Source of the DNA: Phoenix dactylifera | Taxonomy: Eukaryota > Streptophyta > Magnoliopsida > Arecales > Arecaceae | Direction: 5' to 3' | DNA length: 64,000 nucleotides | Assembly (NCBI RefSeq): GCF_009389715.1 | Contig: NW_024067667.1 | Span: 2,502,501-2,566,500 of the forward strand | Shown here: piece by piece, positions 35,971-47,900 of the stretch | Layout of the letters: each line of letters begins with the position of its first letter | How positions within the stretch are numbered: position 1 is the first letter of the stretch | The notes under the pieces: model-generated | Told to the model about the DNA's origin: nothing | Seen by the model: only the letters and a program-made list of their open reading frames with translations | Databases searched by the model: none | Position numbers and translations under genes: made by a program

Positions 35971-38900
35971 ATGGCCGTTCATCTCCTCCTCACTTCCCCT
36001 CCAAAACCACCTCCTCAAAACCCTAACTCTAACCCTAACCCTAAATTTGGCCCTAAATCTTTTCCAAGGTCAATATCTAGGAGGGAAGTCAGCATTCAAG
36101 CCTTAACCATGTCTATCGTATCTTTAACTTCATGGGTTTCTGTTCCAATTGCGCTATCGGCCTCTCTGGAGACCGCCACTCCTCCTCGAAAGCCATCACT
36201 ATCTGGGATTTCAAACACCAAGTCTTGGAATCAGTTCTTCGGGGATGGCTTTTCCATTCGTGTTCCACCTCTTTTCGACGATATTATGGAGCCGGAGGTA
36301 TAAACATAAAGAAATTAAAAGCTCTTGTAACCATGTATGTCTTTCTAGTCTCTATGCCAATGCAATTATATTACTATTTCAGTTGGTTTTATTCTGGTCG
36401 TATGGCATTTGATGAAATGCTCCGTAAAGTAAAGTGAACTAACATGTTGTAAGGTCATGAGATAATATGTCAAGAATATGCTTTTGTGACTTGTGTGGGA
36501 TTTTTCAGCTGATCTTTGTTCTCATGAGTCGTCTATAGAAATCCTTTCTGATGTCTGGAATTCATAAATTCCTGAACTTTTAGCATGTTCTGTTCACTTT
36601 TGTGCTTTTAGGACTACAAAGCTGGATTGTCATATTATGGTGATAAAGCAAAACCGAAGGCATTTGCGGCTCGTTTTGCATCTCCAGACAGGTTTGTAAG
36701 CCTGTGCTTTAGATATCTTTTTTTTCCCCCTGGTCGAGAATGGAGTGATACGAGACATGTATCTTCCTGGATAACTTAAAGTTCCCAATTCTTTTTTTTT
36801 TCGATAAGAAACATAAATTTCCTGATTCGTTATTTATATATTAGAGAGTGCTTCCTCTGCCTTATTCAAATAGGAATTATGCCTCATCCACTTATTATGG
36901 ATTCTCAGCATGATTGGACTATTTTTAACAGTTAGATTGCTTTTGGATTAAAAACACTGATTTGAATTTAGGGTGCCTGAAAAGCTCTGGTCATTAAAAA
37001 ACCAAAGCAAAATGGGAGGTGTTATTTATATCAAATAATATTAGACAATCATTGATATATCATGTATCTCGCTCTTAAGGAATATTTTCCTTCCTTCAAA
37101 AGGTCAAGCTTGTGATCCTATGAAATTGAAAATTTTAGGGGAATTAGATCCTTGATGTTGAGCTAACAATATGGAGATAACTGCAGAGAGGCATTACTGG
37201 AAGCATTATTCCTGGACTTCTTCATAAAGATAGAACCAGCAGAAGTGGAAAACAGATCTATGGAATGTAACAGTGATTGCTCTTCGGGAGCTTAACTTCA
37301 AAACCTGCAGTAGATCAAGGTTTTAAAAACTCTAGTGTGGGCCCGCACTGGTCACTGGCTGGTCGATGCAGTGCCTGTATCAATACATGATTCAGCCAGC
37401 ACGGCCAGTACCCTGTATCTATATGGGTTGGTACTAGTGGTACATACCAGTCAGTACAGGACATACCAACAGTACATGAATCCTTGCAGTAGAGTATTTA
37501 AATTGGACATGACAAGTCCCTCTTATCCCTTTAATGGCATGAAGAGGATGACATTTTAGGAAAAATGAGAAAACATTTCACTATTCATTAGATTAAGAGT
37601 GTTGACTGTTGATAATAACTGTAACAACTAACAACAATCAAACTAATATTGTTTACCTTCAGCACATGAAGAACTCTTTATTGTCAATGCCATGCTTGTG
37701 AGACTATTTGACCAATAAAATGAGCTTTTTGCTGCCTAACAAACTATATGGATGAGTTTGTAAAACAACTAGCAACTGAAAGAAATCCTTTTCCCTTGAG
37801 AGGAAAATCAATTCTGAACTATGGGTTTGCTAAAGTTTTTAAAACAATTTTAGTATGATAATTCACTACTACCAATACTGAGGTGTCTTATGACTTAATT
37901 GATTCAAGTTGATAAATAAAAATAGTTAGAAGAACAAAGTATACATTTTATGCACAAATTTGTGCCAAGAATGAAAAATATACATATGCAAACAAGACAA
38001 AATCATGGAATTGATGTCTTCTACGAACAAGAGTGTAGGATGCTTCCTACTCTTCCAAGATATACCAAACTATATTTTAGTGCATTAAAATATTATAATT
38101 TTTTTCCTCTTTTCATAGTTACTTGTTTATTTATTCTTAAAAAAGTAAAACCTGTCATTCCATGTACTTTATTCTTTTTTCAGAGAACTGCACCTTATTC
38201 TTGAGAAGGCATGTGGTGTTAGCAATAAGTAAAGAATTACAAATTCATTTATTGATCAAACATATGATGAAATTTACTAGTTCAGTGCATTTATTTTCAT
38301 GTTTTGTTATATCCTTACTCATGATGTAGATCAGAAGTTCTAAGTGTGGTGATCCGGCCATCCAATCAGCTAAAGATCAATTTCTTAGAGGTTTGTGGAA
38401 TAATTTCTTTTTTTGCCTGATGTTGTTTATCCATTACTATTGACCTGACAAAACGTCTCTTTATTAAAAGAAAACACTTGTTCAAGAAAAAAAAAGCATA
38501 TATTTGCTAGATCTCAAGGAGAAAATGCATAACAGGAATAGTCTTATGGGTTGTGTGGGAAATTTGTAACCTTATTGAAGGAGCTATCCTAGGATATCAC
38601 ATTGGTTGCAGTTTTCTTTTTAGAGGATTCATTGATTCTTATTTGATAATAAAAAGATTTTTTAAATTTTGGTTGTCAAAAATATAAATCAGGATATTGT
38701 ATCACCATGAACCATGCCTTAGGCATTTGTTCCAACTTCCAACTCATAAGTCAACTTATTCAATCAACAAACTTCATATTCCTCTCCCTAAACAGTAAAT
38801 TCTAGAGGTTGATCCATATAAATTTTTAATAAACCACCATGTGGGAATGCATTATTAACATTTAAGTTGTTTGCAGGACACTTGAGATTATCACATAAGT

Positions 38901-41900
38901 GGAGTTAAGCTTTAACATAGGAGAAAACATATCAAATAATTTACTCCGGATGTTTATGAATACCCCTTTATGCTTTGCTTCCAGTCTTACATCATCAAGT
39001 TGATATTTGATAATATGAATCCATATAAACCCTAAAACATGTTATTTTAATAGAGGAATCGACCCCTAAAATGTTATGATGAAGGAAAAGTTTGTTCTTT
39101 TCCTTCATAACTGTAAGCAGGCATTTCAAGACTTAGCCTTACACAACAAAAACAGTGGACAACACACTTAAGGAACCAATGATAAAGAAAGGATCAAGCA
39201 TGAAAGGAAGACAATATGGATATAGGCTGGCAAGTTTATTAAATTTGTTTTTTCACGAGCAATATGAGCATCAAGAATTCAGGGTCAATGGTCTCAAGTT
39301 ATACTAGAGACTTTGTAGAATTAGCAGGCCTAGATAATTATGGTAGGACGAATTCAGGAGAGTATTCCTGAAGTCCCTACTTGGTGCACAGTTAAACATA
39401 ATTCTTTTTAAAAGATTCAACCATGTTATGCATATTCCGTAAATTATATTGTTGAGATCAAGGAAGCACTAGTGGTGCAATAGGCATAGAATTGATTTTC
39501 TCCTTTGCAGCTTCAATATGGCTTGTTTGATATTGAAATTGTTCACCTGTAAGGCCATTGGGAACAGACTCCAAAAGAAAAGAAATTTAGCATTAATGCT
39601 GACAAAGTATTTGAAAAAGTCAGGGATTTTAACTCTTACATGTACATTTTCGAGAACATGAGTTACCAGAAATATGCACTTAACTGCATCTTCTCTTTCT
39701 CTGCTCAAATGTGCATAAAATAAATGGCAGTTGAATAAAAATGGTGCCAAGAGAAAAAATGCTGAATTTGAAGCATGATCTAAAGTATGTAAATCCATAT
39801 ATATATAAAGGCATTTTATTCATTATGGGGCATGAAGTAAAAACAGCTTCACATTAAAAAGATCTTGGGACATTTATGCTAAGGTTCAAAAGGTTGGCAA
39901 TTTGAATTAGAGGATGATGTTTAGATTCACAAACTACATTTTCTGTAAAGGAGAACAAGATAGAGATGGATCTGAAAAAAGTATTCTATGACATTTCCAA
40001 GTGCATGGCAGCATGGTTTTGCCAATCACCATATTTGGATTTAGTACTAAAACTAAACAAGCTGGAGATATCAAACATTGAGATCTGCTCTTCATAAGGT
40101 AACAACTGGTCATCCTAGATTAATTATCAATCAAAATGCATCAGAGTTCACTAATATTTGGCACTCCAGAGTCCCAGGATGTCGCATTAAACTAAGACAT
40201 ATGTAGCCTGGTTTTGAGTATCTTCTCTGTGCAGAAGAGTTGATCTATAAAGTTTGTTTAACTGACACCACAACAATACATATCAGACAAGGTGGAAGAC
40301 ATTTCGAGTTTCCAAGAGGAGAGAACCAAGATAATAAAACCCTTGAATGGGAGATCTTGAATGAATGCATAGCAGCATGATGGTCAACATAGTCCAGATT
40401 TCTATCCTTAGGCTATCCACTAATCCCTTTTTCCTTAAGATCTTGAAAGAAAAAAGTGAGTGGGAGGAAAGATGATAGAATCATTTTGAGATTGGAGGAA
40501 AAATGACTAAATCATGCAGAACTTTCAAAAGTAGATCAAGGCAAAGCAGGGCACAGTTGACTGCTGCCTGGACCTGACACTTAGGAGAAAAAATTATTGA
40601 CAACTGTGAGGAAATCATCTGGACAATTTTAATCTGGTCGAGTATATAACTGAAATTCTCAAAATATCTGAATTTTGCTTATCAATCAATTATTGAGGAA
40701 AGAGATCTATGTGAAAGAAATAAATTCACGCATTAAAAATGGTAGGGCATGATAAAAAAAGCTGTTTTTATGTATTTACCAGCTAAAGTTGGTTTGCAAT
40801 GAAGATTATAGAAGTGGTTAGTTGTATTATTTAGGAAATCAATGATAGAGATATTCATTCTACGTTCCTATATTTCTGTTTTACTTTTTAGCAATAGGTT
40901 GAGGGAATGATGATAATTTCTGTTAAAGTCCGCCGAACCGGTACCAGAACCCGTACCGGTCGGCGGACAGATCGGTACGGTACTAGTTCGGTACCGTACC
41001 AACACACGGTACGCTCGGCACGCTATTTTTTTTTTTTTTTGAGTTTTTCAAGTTCAATTAATTGACAATCAATCCTTTTTAACTTTTTCAATGATTTTAA
41101 GTCTAATTTGATTTTTTTTATTTTTTATGTTTTTATAATTCTGGTTTAACCTAAATTATGCATCTTGTTGTTTTAAAATAATACAAAACAGAAAATGATT
41201 AGTGAGATCAAGATTTGAAGAACCAGTACCGGGCATTGAACCGGTTCTCCGGCGGTACGGCTCGTGTCGAGCTTGTATTGACGAGCGAGGGCACAGTACT
41301 ATGGAAGAGAGAAAAAGAGAGAGAGAAGGGGGAGAGAGGGAGGGAGGCGGACGCCGGTGGAGGCCGGGGGGGCGGCAGAGGCTGCAGTAGGTGAGGCTGC
41401 AGCTGGACCCCTGTTTCGTTCGAAAAAAGGAGAACCGCACCCCCCACGGCCCTCTGCCGACGTCCGCCACCTCTCCCTCTCCCTCCTTCCCCTGCTCGCT
41501 CTCTTTCTTTCTTCTTCTCTGGCTCTGGCAACGAGTCTCGTTTTCGTTGCCGGAACCATACCGATGAGCCACCGGTACGGCTCGAGTCGGTCCGAACCAT
41601 CCGGTTCGGGACAGTTTCGCTAATCTTGAGTGAGATGTTGCATGCTACAAGATGCAATATAAAATATCTTCAAATTAAGTAGTAAAGTAAAAAATATTAA
41701 ATAATACAAGCTCAGTAAGTAAACCTTATACTATCTTACCGGATCAAGTATAAGTTTTTTTTCATGTCAATGCATGGTTTAAGAAAAATAACAGTTATTG
41801 CAAAAATAAAGTATTTTATAATACAATATATCAAAACAAGTCATAAAGCAAATCATGCATGAACAAATCATCCATATTTCATAAACATAGTTCTAAGTTT

Positions 41901-44900
41901 ATATTGCAAATAAATTCGTGAATCATTCTTTATGTCAGTTAATCCTATCATGGATCAAAATATTGCTTACAGATATTCATGCTATAGTCACTATAACACA
42001 TGACAGGGTCATCTTTGTAATCAACAAGATATCATAGTCCGTATTCATTACCAACTTTAATCCATTGGTAGAGGGTCGTTTTCGTTGGATGCTAGTTCTA
42101 TGGTGTCGATTGGCTTCCATTTTTAGAGGCGGTCATAGGTATCTGAGAGCTTTTAAAAAATTTATATCTTTTTTCTTAAAGTATACACATAAATAGATGA
42201 AAAATACTAAATGACATGATTCATAACAAAGCTATTTTCATTAAATATTCATGGAACTATTTTTCATAATAAAGCATGATTTCATAAGACATATGCTGAT
42301 CTATAATTTTAAGAAAAAATATAATATTTCCACAAGCAAATCTTATGCAAGAAAAACATGATAGTTTGAAAAATAATAAAAAGTGTAAGATCTACTTATT
42401 TCTTTCGCCTTAGACCGTCAAACATCTCTAGGTAAATATGCTAAACTTATTTAAAAATATTAAATGTAAAATTAATCACCATTCAATGACTTGAATGGAA
42501 TTAAAATAATAAGAAATATGGACGATTAGCCGGATGATGGCATTCAACGGATCCGAGTGGGTTAAGCCTAAGCGACTCGATCAATAAATCATAGGGCATG
42601 GACTCGATTAGGGCCAAGGTCGTTCAACAGAGTTCATCATCAGTGGGTTCTATGGACACTTGACAGAGCCGCGATGATCGGTCCAGCAGACGCCCCGAGC
42701 ATTAGGGCGGTTTAGGGCTTCTTTTCAAAGATAAACTCGAGTTCATAGATCAAGTCGATGGAATCCTATACTGGGATCCATAGGGCTGTTTAGAGAGAGA
42801 AACAAACAAGAAGAGAGAAAAACTAGAGAGAGGAGAGAGAAAGTAAGAGAAGAGAGAACTATGAGGCTCTCTCTCTTCTCCTTTCTAAATGAGAGAGGGT
42901 GCTCGGGGGCAGCAGCCGCTCGTGGCCGGCGACCCCCAGTGGCTGACGGCCCATGATGGTGTCGGTAGCGTGCCACGCCCGGCAACAGCCGGCCGAAATA
43001 GGAGGAAGAAAACAAAACTGGGTTGGTCGCCGGCCCATGGTAGTGCCGGCAACGTTCCACGCCCAGCGACGGCTAACAGAAATGGGAGGAAGAAAACGAA
43101 ACAGGGAGATCCTATTTATCACCAATCCGGTGACTTGCCGGCCGGATTCAAGGTGGAACGATGGACCCAAAGACCAAAGAACAGAGAGAGAAGGTGTACC
43201 TTGCCTCCGGCAATCTCCTTCGACTAGATCGATAGCGAGAATCCCTGAGTTCCTCCCACGAAAAACCTAGAGTTTTATGCCTCTAATGGATGAACTCCCA
43301 TAGTTGATGCCAAAGGAGAGGGCGAGAGGTTCTTATATAGATGAAAATCGACTCAAACAAGGTAGGATTCGGTCACCAGCAGTCCCCTCCTTCCGACGGA
43401 ATCTGAGGAAGAGGAGGACTTCTATTCGGAGTTCGATTCTTCCTCTCCACATGCACGGGCCGTGAGCCCTTGCTCACACGGGCTTGCGGCCCAATTCATG
43501 TGCGGGCTGGTCAATGGACTGGGCCCTCACAATAATAGTGTAATTAGTATCCACAACTAGACACAGTGAAGCACTAACATGTTCTCAATGGTTCAAACTG
43601 AAAAATATATTGATCTAGGCGGATCACCAAACTCAATGAGGACCACTCTAGCCACTCCACATGCGAAATTTCTAGCCTTACTTGCTTGTATGACATTTTA
43701 TTGAGTTGCTCTTTTTTTTGAAATCAGATAACTTTTCGAGCTTTATGATGTGATACCACTCTTTAAAGGTGTGGCGCACAGGTGATCAGGACCAAAAATT
43801 CCATGTTTTGGGCCTCGAAACGGGTCGATTAAAGAAAAAAAAAAACCTCTTTGGTGAAGGACATTGACTAGGCGTATCTCCCAATCTAGGAGGAATTAGG
43901 TGAAACAATTGAAACCAAAGTCAATTTAAAAGTTGAGATCTACCTCTTATAAAATTCTAGCTTTTCATGACCATTTCCACTAATCCTCTATCTTGGGAAA
44001 GGTATTTCCTCTTTTAACTAGAAGAGGATTTCGATACAAATTGTGCAAGGACGGACCTCACTAATACAAATGGAGATTCTATAACTCAATTTTGGAATTC
44101 ATTATTGAAACAAAAAGGAACCTAGACACTAGTTTTACCAATTTTCATACTTTCTATTTTTTTAGATAGAATTGAGTTGAATGGGTTGAAGGAATCTCAT
44201 TCCTTCTCCTCATTAGATAAAATATAGTTGTAAATACGGCCATACAAGAATATTCGAATAGCTGAACTGGAGCTCAAGCTAAAACTAGATGCTAATATAA
44301 TACAAGTGCACAAGAAAAGGTCCTTAAGCATAATTTTGATGGAATCAAATGATTTTGACAATATGGCTTCACTTGATAAAAAGTAATGGTTGTACAGCTT
44401 GGCCATAGCAATCCATATGTACAGATGGAGAAAATTAGTAGGTTGCTGAATCTTATTTCCAAGGCCAAATCAATTTGTATGTATAAACTAAAAAATGTTG
44501 CCTTAATCACCAATGCAGAAGTAAATACAACATCCAAAGCTAAAGCTTAAAAATCAGGTGCCTAGATCACAAATGGGCACGAGCAAAGAGCATAGGAATA
44601 ACAAAATTTGTAGTTAATAGTTCAACGAAGTCCGAGGGTGAATCTTTAAGATTATCCTTAGGATAGTTATTTAGACCTAGAAATAATTTAGGGCTGAAAT
44701 ATAACTCGACCTGTGCATGGGCAGGCTTAGCCCACTCAAGCCCTAAGCCTTTTGGGTGGGCTGGGACGAAAATTTTGGCTTGACAGCCTGTGCCTTGGCT
44801 TGGGCTTGGGGATCAATGCTTAGCCTGAATTTTTTTATTTTTCTTGTGTTCTTTGTTTATGTTTGTTGTACTTGTATACTTAATTTGACAATTGTTATTG

Positions 44901-47900
44901 ATATGTGGACTTAATTTGATAATAGACGTATGTAGATTGTTGACAATATTTAATTATTCATATTTTGTATTTTTTAAGTATTTTTAAATATTTTTAACAT
45001 TTTTTATAAAAAGGAGAAAGGATTAGGCAGCTTGAGGCCCGAGCTAGGCCGAGTCTAGACGTACCGAGCCCAAGCCTAAGTAAATTTTGTTGATGTTTGG
45101 GCAAAGCCTGGCCCTAGCCCGGCTTGCTCGGCCCATGAGCAGGTCTATTTATGAACAAGAACCATGGGTCAGTAATTTAAAGATAAGGACAAAACCTAAA
45201 GACATAACTCATGTAGATGGAACATGCAGGTGCTCAAGATGATCATTTGGCCCTACCATGGTATGGTGAACCGACCGGAACCAGTCCGTTCAGCCCGTAC
45301 CGAACTGGTGCCGACAGGCACCGATACGGTACAGCATATAAATTCGGTTCCGACCCAAACTGGTGCTCGGTACGCACCGGTACAAGCCGGTACCGGTGCC
45401 GGTATGCACCGGTACAACCATGTACCGGTGCGAATCGGGCCAGTTCTCACCAGCCCAAACTTATTTTCCCTGTGCGCCTGCGCACGGGGAAGAGCACCCA
45501 CGCGGGCTGGCAGCCCGCATGGGCCATTTAATGCCACTTTGTGGCATTTAATGCGTGCGCGCACGTCCGTGGATGCGTAGTTTTTTTTTGTGGGAATCGC
45601 GCGCAAACGCGTGAGTGGAGAATCGCACGCCCGCGCACGATTCGCCACGCAGGAAACTGCATTTTCTGGCCGGAAATCGCGCCCGCGCTCGGTTCCCCGT
45701 GTGGGGCAGCGCGCCCATATGGGCCATTTAATGCCACTCTGGGTTGAGAGCGCCTCCGATTCGGTACCGGTTCCAACGGTACTGCCGGTGCCCACCGGTA
45801 CGTTAGTATGGTCGGTCCTGCGGACCTTGGGCCCTACCGTATGACCAGTTTTGATTAGGGTCTTGTGCAACATAAAAGAGAGCCAGTGAAACCAAATTGC
45901 CTCTAAGAATTTACCGACAGAACTTTTGCCCATCTATGTCTAAAGTAGTGTTAAATCCATGGTGGTGTAGTACTTGATCCCACAAGTACTTGATCCATTG
46001 TGTAGTACTTAAAGGACTCGTATGTGCAGTGATAGGCATAGTGTCAAACTACATTAGTAGTCGTCTCTTCGTTGTGGTTCCTTATTTATCCTTGGTTTTA
46101 AAACCTTCAATCTTGCTATTTGCGGCGGCAAAATTAACCCTTTGGCTCACTATGTGGTGCTCAGCCATGGGCTCATGGCCCTCCGAGTGGCCATGTTCCT
46201 AGTCCTCTAAATAGAAGACACAATAGAAACATTATCAGTAAGTGCTGCATTTTAAGTCATAAAAATGATGGTTGTATCCAGTTAGCATTGACTGTTGTTT
46301 GCATGAGGACAATCTGTCTTCTTGAAAGTCTAATGAGTTTCAAGTGTTGTTATCATCTTTTACACTGTTCGCATTTCACTTGGATTGGTTAGCCTACCTA
46401 AAGGAATCTCAGCATCAGCATGTGGTCTCTTTAAGGGATGGACTGAATCTGTATTTGAGAATTACCTAAATGTCAGAAAACAGAAAAAACTTGCTCCAAG
46501 ATGACTTAATAATGCTGAATCAGTAAAGACAGCAGAAAACACTTTATCTTGTTTAAGAGGATGGAGAATATACAAATATACTATTTTAGTATTAATAATG
46601 AGAGTTTAGTGCTTATGAAGAATGTAAAATTTTGGTTGCTCCATGTGATTCTCATTCTGTTTCATGACTTGGACAGGCCAAAGATATTACAGATTTAGGC
46701 ACTCTCAAGGAGGCAGCAAAGATATTTGTTCCTGGTGAGTCTGGGAACTCAAAAGTGTTTTGGTAGCATTTTCATTGACTTTTTTCAATATATTTCAATT
46801 TATCACCTTTAAACCTATTGAATTAAAGTTACAGTATGACTGAACATATGGATTGCCCTATCTATCATCAGGCAACTATTTAAAACAATTATGTTTCAGT
46901 TTAGATGATCTTTTTTAGGTGCCATTTTTCTTCTAGAAGTTTGCTGGTGGCTTAAGTGCAGGAGTTTCTCCTGACTCTTTTTAGATAACCTTGATCTAAA
47001 ACATTAACAACATGGTTATGCTACAATGGTATACTGTGTCTTGGATGGGCTTTATGGTTATGGTCATGTGGCAGATGACCCTGGGTTTGGGGGCAGGGTC
47101 TTCTGGGTGTGGGTTTTGGGGAGGGGGTAGACTGGGGGACCTTGAATTGAAGTAACAAACCCTAGAATGGATTGATGCTTGTTATGATTGTACACTAACA
47201 AAGAGGAACAAGGTTTTTTTTTTTAATCATATTGGGCTAATTCTTTCAGTAATCATGAATTCTTCTTTCGCCCATTTGCCATTTCTATTAACTTAAGTAG
47301 CTTGATTCTTCACAGGTGGTGCAAATTTGTACACTGCCCGCACGATAAAAGTCAAGGAAGATGAAAGTCTAAGGTAGCCTTTTATTCATGTGACAAGTTA
47401 TAAATATTGACAAATAAATCTGAGTTATTATCTGAGATATTATAAAGGACTGCAATAGCCAGAAAGCCTCAGCAGAAAAGTGGAGGCTTTCTGGAGCCTT
47501 CATTTCCTTCTGCAACTTTTGAACCAGTTTATACTTTCTGTTTGATTTGTTTAAACTGTATTGCTATGACACTCTTACTAACAAATTTAAGTCACATAAT
47601 GTTTCATTTTATAAGAATAGGAGGAGCCAATCCCCACCTTTTACCCTAAACGTATCCTACCTGTTGAGAGCCAAATCAAGCAAAATGAAATATTAATCCA
47701 ATATTATATACACATCTCCTCATTCCCCGCCACTCAGAAAGTTTTACCACATAAATTTCTTGTAGGACTTCTTTTTGTTCCTCACTAAAGCTCTGGATGT
47801 TTTCAGGACTTACTACTTCTATGAGTTTGGTGTTGATGCACAGCATGTTGCTTTAGTGGCTGCTGTTAACAGTGGCAAGGTATTCATTCTTCATGCATGT

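Noticed and set aside
41156..41657. Several overlapping frames of 86-149 codons
   Set aside because: They lie in the GC-rich, GA-repeat centre of a transposon in intron 3 and have no recognisable family.
45253..45933. Minus-strand open frame of 226 codons, the longest in the window
   Set aside because: It runs through a GGTACC-rich transposon with an exact 8-bp duplication; the frame is open because the DNA is GC-rich and repetitive, and the peptide has no domain.
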